Shown here in pieces: positions 13,865-30,889 of a stretch of DNA of 64,000 nt (the first letter of the stretch is position 1; the number at the start of each line of letters is the position of its first letter). The stretch comes from Sanghuangporus weigelae. Lineage: Eukaryota; Basidiomycota; Agaricomycetes; Hymenochaetales; Hymenochaetaceae. The notes beneath the pieces were generated by a model, which saw only the letters and a program-made list of their open reading frames with translations, was not told where the DNA came from and did not search any database. A program made the translations under genes and the position numbers. Location: positions 1,612,001 through 1,676,000 of the forward strand of contig CP137324.1 of NCBI GenBank assembly GCA_033182465.1, in the 5' to 3' direction.

Positions 13865-14537
13865 ATAGATGTACGGGCTCTTGGCTTCTTGTTTCTGTCG
13901 TTTTACCTGAGTCATGCGTGTTTTCGATGAGTTTGCATTTGCATTGCTCCCCGCCTCATTACGTGGTCTTTGCTGTGCCAGTTTGGTGTAGATCGCCTGC
14001 TGACGCACGGTCCCTCACTATAGTGCTGATGCATTCATTCCTTTATTTACTACATAATGCGATCCGGTCGTTCCATTTGCTGTGTATTGGTTCTTGCTTA
14101 CTACTATTCGGTCACTTCTTGATGAATAAAGGGGATTGATGAGATAATTGGTAACCGATTGTTGTTCCGAGCTCGTCGAACGACCTAGGAATTAGGCTGC
14201 AGAGACGAGACGCCCAATCCGATGTTACTGTTGTAAAGTTCCTAGATACTTAGAACGGAATTACTGAGCTTGTTATTTTTATTGGTCCTCTCCGAGCGGA
14301 CCGACTCAATTCAGTTGTTCTCATTCCTCTCTAAGTCCCTCTCAACACAATAGCTTCCATCTCGCTCCATCTCTTCGCGAGCCTTACACACTTCGGACCG
14401 ATTCTTTTCTCATGGACACGTCACAGACCATCTCGGCTCTACTTTCTCCGCCCCAACCAAGGAAACGAGCGCGATTTGTACCCCTTTGAGGGATACATAA
14501 TAATTATAAATTTTTGTCTGGTTTTGTTCGCCATTCA
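13865..14537. other. 3' region of the protease gene and intergenic DNA
   Basis: About 670 bp with the protease 3' untranslated region and no supported gene. It ends at the target-site duplication of the hAT-like element at 14546. Confidence 0.5.
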
Positions 14538-15084
14538 TGTGAGATTAGGGTTTCGACCGTATCGTATACGGATACGGCCGTATACTTTAGACTCTATACG
14601 GATACGGCCGTATAGATACGACCGTATATTTGAGTGCTCAGACCTTTATACGCATACGGGAGGCCCGTATACGGCTTATATGGCGCATACGGCAGCATAC
14701 TATTTTAGAAAAAATAATTAAAATAATTACACGGTCGCTCTAAGTGTTTAAGTATCATAAGGTCCCTAATTGTTCCTGCCTTCAATCTAGCACGTCGGAG
14801 AGCAATTGTGTCGCGTCCGCTTGAGAAAATACGCTCAACAGCAACGAGCCTGAACAATCTTAGTAAGCAATTAGTATAGCACGAAGGACAAAGCTTACCA
14901 GGAATACAATGAATGTCTCTGGCAAGACGAGATAAAATGGGAAATCGAGCACGGTCGCACGGAACTTGTCAATGTGTGTGACACGAAGAAAAAAAACTCA
15001 CCGGAACTCCTCTACTCAGTGCCGACTAGTACTGTGCCGTATATGGCGCATATGCCGTATACGGCATTTCTTTCCCAACTCTAT

Positions 15085-15611
15085 CACAGCGGGCAAACAG
15101 TTATTTAGACACGGACTAAATCCATAACTAGATGACAAATGAAATTTGAAATTTGATAATGCATTTGGGTGCATAATATATTTGATGTCTTTTCCTTAGC
15201 TAAATGCTAAACTATATTTGAAATAACAAAAGGGATTTAGATTCGGATTTAGTACACAAAGAAATAACTATAATTACTAAAACTAGAAAGTATAGTTCAC
15301 ACCGGGCAAAAACTCATTCCGCGCCCTTAGAAATTTCGATCGGAACGGGTGAGCTCTCATCCGATTGGCTCTTTTTCCATTCTGGGTAACATTTTCACGG
15401 TTCGGAAATGAGTTTTTGCCCGGTGTGGTTATTTCTTTGTTTACCAAATTCGAATCTAAATCCCTTTTGTTATTTCAAATATAGTTTAGCATTTAGCTAA
15501 GGAAAAGACATCAAATATATTATGTGACTAAATGCATTATTATATTTCAAATTTCATTTGTCATCTAGTTATGGATTTAGTCCGTGTCTAAATAACTGTT
15601 TGCCCGCTGTG
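15085..15611. mobile_element. long-inverted-repeat miniature element inside copy B
   Basis: A 527-bp element with ends CACAGCGGGCAAACAGTTAT and its complement, flanked by a 3-bp direct duplication TAT (15082-15084 and 15612-15614). Its arms are long inverted repeats of about 180 bp with few differences, so before the inner insertion it was almost a perfect palindrome. The ends share the CAC..CGGGCAAA pattern and the 3-bp duplication with the 130-bp family, suggesting mobilisation by related CACTA-like transposases. It carries the 130-bp element in its centre. Confidence 0.9.
15298..15427. mobile_element. 130-bp foldback miniature element, copy 2 (innermost layer)
   Basis: Reverse-oriented copy of the element at 5881-6010, flanked by a 3-bp duplication GTT (15295-15297 and 15428-15430). 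It sits in the centre of the 527-bp long-inverted-repeat element. By eye only two bases differ between the two 130-bp copies. Confidence 0.92.
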
Positions 15612-15726
15612 TATACGGGAATCGGCCGTATATTTTCTTCTTTTTCTCTTATACGATACGGCCGTATTGCGTATACGGAAAGCCGTATACGCATTATACG
15701 CATACGGTCGGAACACTATGTGAGAT

Positions 15727-18126
15727 TGATATTGCCTGGAATGTACAAACAATAACTCTGTCGTATTTTGATAGGCGATTGAGTTGAGGAGATCGCGATG
15801 GTGCGAGCTCACTTGGTCCTTGATCTACGCAGCCAGGTATTTGAATCGGACGGACTCTAAAGATGCGTTGTGATTCTAGCAAGGTACAGGGCTGTTCCAT
15901 GTTCGGGCTTTGAGGCCAGCGCTGACAAAGAAGAGGATTATATTTAGAATCGGCGAGGACAAGGCAGATGGTACTTAGCGGTCAGCAAAGTAGCCTCATC
16001 TGTCCTGCTGAGTGTGACGACGTAGAATCCCCGATATCCACGGCCCCGGGGCGTACTTCTAGGATCATGATATCCATAAAGGTGATGTCGATGATAGAAC
16101 AGGCAGAGCAATTCAATGTAAGGGCAAATGACCTCCGTCTCTGGGTCGCACATACAGCATGATCGGCCGACTACCCATTGCTTTCAGCCACGCTGGGAGT
16201 TGGTATGGATTTTCTGAATAAATATATGAGTATGACTGGACCACTCTTTTGAACTCCGTCTCAAGGCAGAGTCTTGGCTGCAACATGTTCCGCGGCGGTA
16301 CGAGACTAGGCCGAGACGGCGCCGGCTTTACGTATCTATTCCCCTTCTTTGAATAACGCTTCGGAAACACTCATTCTAATCTGGAAAGAGCATCTCGAAA
16401 GCAGCAACTTTTCATGAGATGAAGAAATTTACCTTGAATTATAGAGACGAAATCTTCTTCGTCAAGGTCTCGATGGATAATTGACGAATTGGGTGGAATC
16501 TATCCGTCTAGTCTTTAGATGATGGATTATATATGCACTTTTGACAGTTAAAGTTCCAATAAAATAGCTATCGGCACGATTTGGAAGGTCGAACGATGCC
16601 CAATGACGGACAGGGCAGTCTGATTGATACTGCAAAAGTCCGCTGATAAATATTCTAAAAATAATCACTTCAATACACCGAAACCACTCACCAGAACCAA
16701 CTCCGCTCGAAATTCAACTGAGCCGGCGAATAACAGATCGCAAACATGGTCCTTGCTTGCTGAGACGATACATAAATTTTCTGACTAATGTTACGGATGC
16801 ATCGCTCTAAGCCCTGCGGTGCGTAATTCGAATTTGAGATTACTTTTGATTTTTAAATATCGATATCTCAGCCATAGTATGAAATAAATAAGTCTGATTT
16901 ATGCATTGTCCTACGTGGAGATTTCTACGAGATGCAGTAAGCGCATACACAGAGGTGAAGTGGGGCTCACCGGGATGAATTTCACGCCAGAAACCGTGGC
17001 GATTGCACAGTCGACTTCTGCATCCGGAGGGGTTTATCAAGCCGACATCAGCGAAACTAAACAGTCAGCAATCCGTACCGGTGAAACGAAACGAGTCGCG
17101 TAATAGACGCATATAAATAAATATATGTACGTGTGTATCATGCGCCGTGCTCTTATATATCTTTTACTTACCGTATTATGGCACCGCCCTTCCAATGCTG
17201 CCCTGGCGAACAGCTCGGCCAAGGTCGAATAGGATAATCTATCAGGTACGTCAGGAGCCACGACTAAGTCACGGTGAGCAAGGAGTTGGCGACAGAGAGA
17301 CGCATCAGAGTCTTCGGCGCAACAGTAATAATTTGGTTGAATTACGGCCTTGAGGAAGGTTGTAATGGAATCTGCCCTCAAATTTGAATAGCACATCTGA
17401 TATTCTTGGCCTCGGCCGTCGGTCCTAGAGCCTCACATCTTCCCACGTATTGAACCTCGTCGCACACCTTCGAAAGAAACCGCCCCAGTCTCGCAACACT
17501 CTTGCTGGACGAAACAGTCTCGGCACTGAAGCCTCCTGAGCGCACAGTAGTTAGATCCATAGAAAACCATACGAAGCCTATTGATAACAAATAAGAAATG
17601 AACAGTAAAAAATACGGATACTGTTACACATGATGTTGAGTAAACACAAGGGAAAAGTGTATTTGATTTGGATTGATAGAGGTAAAGAAAGCGGCAGGCG
17701 ATACTGTCCGCCTCCTTACGCGCAATAAACACAAAGATGCCTCCGAGTCTAGTCTTGTTCGATGACGTGTGGTGATTATACCAACGGGGTTGCGCAATGC
17801 GAGAGAGGATGGTGGCAGTGATGAGAAGTTGAATAAGCATAGCGGTAATGCAAGCGTTGTGTGTGGGGTTGTGGCTGATGCACAAAATGCTGCGAATAAT
17901 GTATGTTGAAAGGGTGGCGGGTGATTGACTTGGTACAGAATGCTGTATAACCGTTGTCCGTCGAGCAGGGAGTTTGGTATGCATCATGCTTTGCGTATTT
18001 GGGAGTGTGAGCCAAGAATTAGTCGTTGGGCTGGGATGATGGTGACACGAACGAACGGCGATCGACAAGCGAGGAAAGCAGAGAAGTAGATGACAGCGAA
18101 GACCAATAATAACACCGAGCAGTCTA
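15727..18126. other. 2.4-kb stretch without a supported gene
   Basis: On the minus strand between about 17560 and 16100 there are several open pieces with plausible splice ends, for example one with DASLCRQLLAHRDLVVAPDV and one with NRHGFWREIHPGEPHF. I do not recognise a family and could not build one continuous frame through them, so a decayed or unusual multi-exon gene is possible. The long open minus frame at 17433-18068 is Cys/His/Ile-rich without any motif and is probably non-coding DNA just 3' of the kinase gene. Confidence 0.4.
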
Positions 18127-20208
18127 TTAATATTCTTCCATCGGTATATGAAGGGTGAAATAGGGATGTTGCAACGCGTCTCGAACAGTTATACGTTCCG
18201 CGGGATCGAATGCTAATAGTCGCGATACGAGATCACAGAATTGCTGGTTGATATAATCCACGGGCGGAATGATCTCCTGCGCGCAGCATTAATAGATGGT
18301 TCGGTGGATTTATCTACATATACTCACCTGCAAGCTTCGAGTTGCACGCACATCCTTCCGGCTTTGGCGTGAAGCCTTCTTTGGAGGCCAGTTGAGTTTA
18401 TTGGTTCCTTCCTTGAAGAACTCTGGCTTGTTCCGAGCCCCCGCTCTTGCAAACCGCTCGGGTATAGGGCCTATGACCGCTTGCATCGTAGCCAGATGTT
18501 CAAGGTTATCGTGACTCCCGAAGGTTGCTACGCCAGTATAGAATTCGACGAGGATGCAGCCTAATGAGAATGCATCGCACGGGTACGACCAGCCCAGTCC
18601 TAATCCGATAATGCTCTTGAGCAACATCTCATCATGTGAAGAGCAGGAAGAACAACTAACCGAGTATGATTTCAGGCGCGCGATAGTGTCGAGTAGAAAC
18701 AACTGATGAATGGTATTCCTCCTCGAAGGTGGCGCTTCCGAAGTCTATGAGACGGATGTCGGTGTTGTTGAGTATCCGCTTCACTCGAGGAGGTTGGCCA
18801 CGCTGAACATTCACCACATCGGATTGTGAATACGAAAATAATTCATCATATCGTTGTACGAATCTACCGACCTTCGTACTCGGATACGTTATAGTTTGGT
18901 ATGAGTTCTCAGCCAGGAGGATGTTTTCCGGCTTCAGATCCGTATGTACGAGACGAAGATCATGCAAGACTAATGGACAATTATTATAAGCGAGGAGAGC
19001 TGATGGAAGCATAGACTTACAGGCCACGCTTCCCAGCAGCTGTCGGGAGAAGTCCTGGATGTGTCGCCGCGGAAACGGCTGGAATTTGTTTGCCTTGAGA
19101 AAGTCGTATATACACATGCCAAGCAGCTCGGAGACGAGGCAGATATGATTTCGATGGTCAAACCAATGCAAGAGGTGTATGCATTTGCTGGAAGTTGTTG
19201 AGTGAGAAGTTGTGGATTGGACGCGGAACACTGGCGACAACCTACTTCTTGTTCAATGGATCCCGCTCCTTTAGTCTCTGTAGTACGCGGACTTCAATTT
19301 TACTTGCGTCGCGATACTTGGGAATGGCACGAATAATCTTGATGGCAACTCTCTTCTGGTTTGTGGTGTCAATTGCCTCGACAACTTTGCCGAATGTTCC
19401 TTGTCCCAGTAGTCGAACTATCCGGTCTGGAAGGGTCCGTCAGACAATAGCATCGAAAACCAGCGACAGACAGGAACTTACATCTTCTGAAAATCATATC
19501 ATCGGGAACCACGATATAGTAGCCCTCCTTATCATCGTATGAAGGCGGTGCCCTGGCTACCTGCGTCTGAGGGGTGGTAAGAGAGCAGTCAGCGACACCT
19601 TATCGGGCATGGATCAGAAGAAAACCACATACATTGTCGACGGCATTGCCATTCGCCCAAGCTCGTCCGTTAGCTACGGCATTCTGGGCATACTTTGCAT
19701 TGGAAAGAGCCTTTTTGGCCTGGATAACCTTGCTGAGCTCGGGTTCTCGTCTCCGCTTCTTGAGGGCTGGCGCAGCGACACCGGTGCCCGAGGAAGCATT
19801 GAAGCTGAGAGTCTGCGCCTCCTCGGCAGCCCGAGCGCGAGTACGAACGGGGACGCCATACTGAGGGGGCTGTATCGACACGGAGTTCCCACCCACGCTC
19901 CTGGAGGCACTGGGTGGGTCTGAAATTGGGGTCTGAGGCGGCGGAGTGTCCTCGATGACGATGACTTCGCGGAGTCTGCCCTCGTCATCGATCTCCTGGA
20001 CTTCGCTGTAGGAGACGGAGTAGTGAGTGGGACGCTTTCGCTTCCTTGGGATGGGCTGAGAGGGCATAGGGAGCGGAACGGCGTTGTTGATCGCCGTCCG
20101 CGTCACCAGACTTGTGATGGGAGGTCTTGGATGGAGATAATGGGGTCTGTGGTTGAGCTGGGGCGCATAAGGCGACGGCAGCAGCTGGTGGATGGCCGTC
20201 TGCATCAT
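18127..20208 (-). CDS. LAMMER/CLK-type dual-specificity protein kinase
   Basis: CMGC-group kinase of the CLK/Kns1/Lkh1 family, known to phosphorylate SR-type splicing factors and to act in growth control. The start is the first of two Met codons at 20208. The N-terminal about 200 residues are basic and disordered (IPRKRKRPTHYSVSYSEVQE). The kinase domain follows, with HLLHWFDHRNHICLVSELLG, the catalytic loop LVHTDLKPENILL, IRLIDFGSATFEEEYHSSVV, STRHYRAPEIILG and YPCDAFSLGCILVEFYTG. The family-defining EHLAMMERIIGP is changed here to EHLATMQAVIGPIP. The last exon ends RLLAFDPAERITVRDALQHPYF and stop at 18127. At least five introns are visible. The changed LAMMER motif is the oddity; family membership is still clear from EHLA..IGPIP and the TFEEEYHSSVVSTRHYR block. 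Confidence 0.9.
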
Positions 20209-21741
20209 TGTGAGGAGCAGAGAGGGAGATGGTGGGCAGAGGAAGAGGTAGGGTGAGTCTGAGTGAAAGAGGCTAAGAGGGGTCCCCACGATCCACGATG
20301 ATTTCAGCAACAACACTTGTATTTCTCTCTCGGCTACATATTACTTGCATATATCCGATTCAAATATTCACAAAATTACCAAAATATTCTCCTCATACTT
20401 GTAATATACCGTCTCTTGCTCTCTCTCCTGCTCTCCTGCACGGGCAACGGGAACTTCACAAAGTGGCACGTGCGAGACTGATCACAAGCCACCATTTTAT
20501 TCCCTTTTATGGTACCGGAAGTAAACCCAATCTATTATTTTTTTTTAATTTCGTCTCACACTTATATTATTCACTACCGGCTTGCCGTCGCCAGTCGGCT
20601 TCCTGTTCCTCTCACGTCCAACGTCCAATTCCAAGTAACCACCCTGCTTCGCCACACGAAGCTACATAGTTCTTCCTTCAGTTGGCTTAGGACTGACACC
20701 CGGCTTCCCCATCTATAGCAGTTCCTCATGCATTTTTGGTTATGAAGCTACAAGCCACGATCAAGGAGCTCGGCCGGTTCTTGCATGCACGGAAAAAACC
20801 GCCTTTCTCGGAAATCTGCGGTGACTTGTGCCAGCAGGCCTATGGAATGCGTCAGCGAATTCGCGGCACGACGAGCACCCCAATTAAGAGACACGGCGGA
20901 AGATTCAGAATCGAATCAACTCGTTTCGACTCAGGTGATGGGAGGCAGACACTTTCGCACCTATTATTGCCCCGGCCCCATCGGCAGTAGCTCGGCACGT
21001 CCATCGAATGGAATGGTGTTGCTGTACAGTAAGTCCAGCAATATGCATCGGAGGACGCAAAATGCGTAGTGCCGCGCACTGGGTAAAGCAGACGTGGCGC
21101 CGTTTGCCTTCGATTGCCTGGGCAGTATATTCCTGGCGAAGAGATAGAGGGTTGTGGTGCTTCTTAATCATTACAACGATCTTCTACCTGATGAGACTGA
21201 ATTGGGAGCATATCGGAAATCCAGAATTGGACTGAATGGGAGACCACTCCATAAGGATCAAAGCCGTGCATTGCGCAATAATATGGATTTTGAAGCACAA
21301 GTGCCATCGATATGCAAAACGGTTGCAATGAGAACGGCCACAATTTTCAAGCACAGGGAGTTCATTTTAGTCATAGTGAACGGTTGTATCCAGCAGGAAG
21401 TGAAGATCACCCATGAGCGGGGCTAGACCATAACGGTGACTTTGACGAGGAAAGAAGGGCGTCCTCGTTGAGTCTGAGTTCACAAGAGACCATTGGACGG
21501 ATTGGGAGCCCAGTGGATACTCACAGGCCAGTAGGAAATGGAGGAGCTAGAAAAAGGGATGATAAATACAGGAAATAGAGTTCATCAAAGTATCGCCAAA
21601 TGAGGTCACGCGCTCACACGATGGCCGGTCCTCCATTGGACTCTGGCGTCCTCAACGCTTGAGTTCCTCATTTCCCAACATTATACAAGACTTTCTGCAC
21701 GACGACGACGAGCAACACCAGTCTGCACGGCCTGCTGCACC
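20209..21741. other. 1.5-kb divergent intergenic region
   Basis: Lies between the start of the kinase (minus) and of the acetyltransferase (plus). Short open frames (for example 20736-20990 and 21154-21426) show no motif. It probably holds two promoters. An ATG at 21621 opens only 13 codons and could be an upstream frame of the acetyltransferase transcript. Confidence 0.5.
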
Positions 21742-26682
<4,941 letters not shown>

Positions 26683-27078
26683 AACCTTACATTCTTCATT
26701 TTCATTTCATCTCACTCTTGTTTTTTTCTTTTCTGCTATCCCATTATTCCGCTAACGAACGCAGTCCAGTACACTCCTTTAGTAGTAAACTCATGGGCTT
26801 TGTTGTGCATATGTTTTGGTTACATTATGTGTCGCATTATCTTTTCGGTTGTTCTTCCATCGGGGTGTTTATAGAAGTTTTATATGTATTCATAGCAGTA
26901 ACGACTATTGTAATGAACCAAATACGAATCGATTGGTGTTTTGGGAGGAAACAGAATAGCATGCCATCCCAAGAAACGGAAAGAGAGAGCGTCGAAGATT
27001 CAAGGAAAACAGTACTAGATGGTATCAGCATTGTTAAATAGCAAATACATATGGCATTCGATCAACGAGTATACGTTA
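26683..27078. other. convergent 3' intergenic region
   Basis: Short gap between the 3' ends of the acetyltransferase (plus) and the membrane protein (minus). It starts T-rich. No gene is seen. Confidence 0.6.
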
Positions 27079-28943
27079 CTACGTCGACGACTTCAGGCTT
27101 CGCAGCACCTCAAGTTCATATCCGGATAATTCCTGCCCTCGCTCGGCTTCTATGGTCGTACCTAACCCAATGATGTTCGACGTATGCACAACATCGACAC
27201 CTTGCGAATGCGACATGTTCTGGTTACGAGCGTCAGCTGACGATGCGTTCTTTGCGGAACCGCGAAGGTTGAGTAACAGACGATTGCCGATCACGCTGGA
27301 GAAGGCTACGGTGAAGCCGATGGGGATTTCAAGCACGGTGATCTGTGGAGGATAAAATCGTTTAGCACTCTCTAGTCTATGGGAATGATAAAAGAACGAA
27401 CGGGTCCGATAATCCACATCAGTGTTGTCGTAAGATATGTTGCGAAGGCACTGGAGGGATTGCATTGAAATTAATCGCATCACATCATTCCGATCATCAA
27501 ATTTTGAAGAAGGCGTACATTATAAAATATCCGACACTATCCCGCAGCAAAATCTCGAGGATATTAAGATGCCTCTCGGGTTGATGGGATTGCCGCGCTC
27601 GACGCCGTAGGTCGCTCAGTCTCCGAATTTCCCTATCTCGATACGATCTGTACCCTCGAATACAAGCGAGGGCACATAGCAGCGCTTCGAAGCAGAGGAT
27701 CGGTATCCAGAAAGCATAAAAGTGTGATGATACGTTTACTGGGATACAAAAATCGGTTCCCGGAATTAAATGTGCTCGAGCTATCAGAAAGAGATCCATC
27801 AGAATCATTAATACTTTCAACGGGAAGAAATGTTCCGTTGTGCACGGTACCTTCGACTCCCCGAAGCGTGGTCCCCATAATTACTGCGGAAGTGGCCATT
27901 GCGGAGATGAAGAAACTGACCATTAGGGCTAGTACTTTCTTGTTGCCATAATAAAGCGCGTAAAGACGCAATTGGAGAATCGCTATGCGTCACATAACAT
28001 TGGTCAGACAGAGAAGGGGTGGAAAAGAAACCTCTTAACGCACTTTCCGCCAAGGCAGCAGCAACGAGTCCAGTCCACCCTTGCCACTGGAACCAATGTA
28101 AACCTTTACCAACGTCTCCATCAGACAAAGAGCATAACAAGACAATGACTTTGAACTCACAACTAACGAAATGTTAGAGTTGACCATGTGAGCATTTTCT
28201 GCTAACGCACAACTGAAAGTTCAAACTTAGAGACCCCTAAGGAACATCAAGGGAAGAAGATAGCACGCACGTCGTCTGATAGCTTAGGCGAGAAAAGGGC
28301 TGAAACGAGGCATATGGGTAGATTCATTTAGCATGTCAAGGCCAAGAACGTTCTCCGCGCGACGAACCATACTTATTGAATCTGGATTGGGTTTATGGCG
28401 ACAGCAGAATCAGACTGGTTCATTGACCGAGATATAGGTAACTGACCCGACGACGAAAAGCGTGTAATATCTATTCTGTTGAGTAGGCAACAGTCGTGAG
28501 CTATATGTAATGGATGAGAACTTTATGATTGGCATAACGTACCAGAAAAAAGAGCACCTTGCCGATGCTCCATCTGGCTTTCTGTGCATCGTTCAAAAAC
28601 AACGTTAGTCACGACGCCTTCAAGGGTGGACGACAGGACTTGCGCACCCATATAAACTGGATCTAGACAGAAGTTAGCCTCCTATGAGCAGCTACCTTAT
28701 CGTACCTACCTCTTGGTCCAATGTCAACACTGGACAAATGAAAGTAACATAAGTCACGGAAAAGGATGTTTTGAAACATGAATTCTGACAATAGTCAAAA
28801 ATAATTATCGTGCTCGATGCCACTGTCGAGACGAGTCAGATAATACCACACGAGTTATAGAATGCTGGCTTACACTCCGAGTACCGAGTGTTGATGATGT
28901 CCTTCAGAACTGAAGCGGCCTGATCCCAGAGCTCATCGGCCAT
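27079..28943 (-). CDS. seven-helix membrane protein, DUF6533-like
   Basis: A family expanded in mushrooms, of unknown function; members have an N-terminal DUF6533 helix pair and about seven helices. The start at 28943 reads MADELWDQAASVLKDIINTR followed by an intron. Later exons include a piece ending LTLDQE, then ARWSIGKVLFFL, RLYALYYGNKKVLALMVSFF, a lumenal loop ending in FCIPVNVSSHFYAFW with a helix (IPILCFEALLCALACI), a basic loop HLNILEILLRDSVGYFIMY and the last helix ITVLEIPIGFTVAFSSVIGNRLLLNLRG (shown in parts, 27280-27350). The tail is polar and ends at 27079. Many short introns interrupt it and I did not resolve all of them, so the exact protein is uncertain. The helix order and the GNRLLLNLR end fit the family well. 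Confidence 0.75.
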
Positions 28944-30636
28944 GGCAAGGAGAGGAGGGGGAAAGAAAGCCCGGGTAAACAGGCGAAATACTAGGCCATT
29001 TGAATATAAAAGCCACCGTTGGGTGAGATCTGATACAGGATCCGAAGAAGAATGGGAGCGTGTTTGTTCAGTTCATGATATCGCCGATCAACGCTTCAGG
29101 TGATTCACGGTGCAGGAAGAAGGTTTTTTATGCCCTCTAACCCAACTTGGTCATGATCAGACGTCCTGACAACACCCTCGGAAATACACTTTCGAACCAG
29201 GGCACATGATACAATTCATGATCGGCCACAGAAAGACAGACTTTAGGCCCGTAACAGCTTCATTTCGTCCATTTTGTCATCCTGGGACGCCTGCTGTACG
29301 TGAGAGATTTTGGAGGCTTTCGCCCAGGTCGGTGAGACTTTGTATCTCACAATGGCCTGAAAGTTTTCAAGAAGTCGATGAAGTAGCTGTTTATGGTAGG
29401 TGAGTATGCCATCTCAACGACAACATTACTTGTTAGAACGGAACAGATAACTGACCAATGCCAAGATGCGCTGGCCTGTCCGAGCACCGGGAGAAAGTCT
29501 TCATTTTCCATCCGGCCGCATGGTCAGTGGCGGTGTGTAGCAGCTGAGATCGACGACCACGAAGTTCAAGTTGTCTGGGCGTTGATTGGCAAGAGACAAT
29601 CAAGCACTTTGAGCTAAAGTCCGAGCAGCAAAATTGGATTAGGAGTCCAAGAAGATGGCCAATGTCTATCACCGCTCATTGTTGTAAACGTAACTTGTAA
29701 GGTACGGCGCCGTGGTAGGTACGACGCCTCGGAGTCAAATCGATGAATTTCGATGCGAGCACGTGATGTTCCCAATCAGTAATTCTTCTATTCGAAGCGA
29801 GATTCTGACTCCCATTCCATCATCAAGAGTTATTGCTATTTTTTAGCTTCGAGCTATTCGCCCCCACCGCGGCAGGTGAGAAAGCAATACTACGGACCTC
29901 TGCACATGTAGCAAGTAACTACGGTATATTATACTAAAAAAGCTCAAATTAATGAGAAAACATTCTGAATTCAGTGGGCTAGGACTTCAAAATTGACTTC
30001 AAAAGTCACTATGAAGACACTCGCAAACGCTGTGCTTCTTGTAATCCTCACCCTCTATGCTCTCTTTCTGGAGTTTTTACGGACATATAATCTCGCGCAA
30101 AAAGTCAGAATATCTGGTCCACATTGTCTTAGCCTTGCACCAACAATCTGCTTCATTCAAAAGAGCAACCACCATGGGTTCTAATAAATGCGTACCTCTA
30201 CGGAGTCCGGTTTGCCTGGACCTTGGAGAGTATCCTTTATGGCTGCATGGTCTGATCCTTTCTGGCGCCAAGGGTTTCCCTCCGAGTCAATCGTTTTATA
30301 TTGTACATGCGCATCCAAAAATACATTCCACCCTCGAAACTGTGTTTATTGTTTCCTTCGTTACGTCGCCATTTCCGATTCCATTCCATCCATTATGTGC
30401 TAGTTATGTGGCTGCACGAGATCCGGCTCATCACTGGATTGGCGGTCGAAGTTACATCCACATCGAGATGATCAGAGCAAGTACGCGAAATCGCAAAAAA
30501 AAAACCGTCCACCTTCTGGCTTTTCGAAGCACTGCGGTTTCTACTGCCTGCAGAACTGCTCTTTCTTTTCTCCTCTCTCCGTTCAGCCTTCTCTGTGATA
30601 CGGAAAGTCAGAAACGCGCAACTCCTCAGCAACTCG
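28944..30636. other. 1.7-kb stretch without a supported gene
   Basis: Contains the promoter side of the membrane protein gene and then open frames without motifs on both strands (for example 29206-29403 and 30057-30746). The plus frame at 30057-30746 overlaps the tail of the Cys-rich gene on the other strand and has low-quality composition, so I treat it as chance. Confidence 0.45.
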
Positions 30637-30889
30637 CTAAAGATCTTCTAGCGCAGGACAAGGCTGCACAGTATCCTTTCGGCAGGACAAGAAACGAGAA
30701 CCGCTTACCTTTGGCACTACAGGCAGGACATATACCTGAGCGCTGAACTTGATTCGTGCATCCATATTTGGATTCGCAGGGGACGTAGCCGTCGCAGCCC
30801 TTGCTACATCCGCCTCCCGGCGTGAGAATGTGGCCCTTACAAGCCTTTATACCACAGTGGTGATTATAATTCGCGTTGTTGCGTGTCAT
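30637..30889 (-). CDS. tiny Cys-rich protein of 63 residues
   Basis: Two exons: 30709-30889 (181 nt) and a last exon of only 11 nt (30637-30647), joined by a 61-bp GT..AG intron, give exactly 63 residues plus stop. The product starts MTRNNANYNHHCGIKACKG, continues HILTPGGGCSKGCDGYVPC, ESKYGCTNQVQRSGICPAC and ends SAKEDL. It has eight Cys and no signal peptide, so it is probably intracellular; the spacing (CxxxxC, CxxxC, CxxC) could bind zinc. I do not recognise the family. The ATG at 30889 is the first in frame. The short last exon was chosen because the splice consensus is good and gives an immediate stop; reading through the intron gives an 87-residue form instead. Confidence 0.6.

Larger units (their letters stand above)
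14546..15718. mobile_element. hAT-like miniature element, copy B, interrupted by a nested element
   Basis: Same family as copy A but in opposite orientation: the left end reads TAGGGTTTCGACCGTATCG and the right end is the complement of TAGTGTTCCGACCGTATGCG. A perfect 8-bp duplication TGTGAGAT flanks it (14538-14545 and 15719-15726). The interior has the same CGTATACGG subterminal arrays. At 15085-15611 a second element interrupts it; without that insert and its 3-bp duplication the element would be about 643 bp, close to copy A at 604 bp. No transposase is present. Confidence 0.9.

Noticed and set aside
17433-18068. 211-codon minus-strand open frame
   Set aside because: Composition is unlike the neighbouring genes, there is no motif, and it lies just beyond the 3' end of the kinase gene; probably non-coding.
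21621-21741. ATG at 21621 as start of the acetyltransferase
   Set aside because: It runs only 13 codons to a stop, and no splice from it joins the 21742 frame in phase; kept only as a possible upstream open frame.
30057-30746. 229-codon plus-strand frame
   Set aside because: Overlaps the Cys-rich gene on the other strand, has no motif and no plausible start context.
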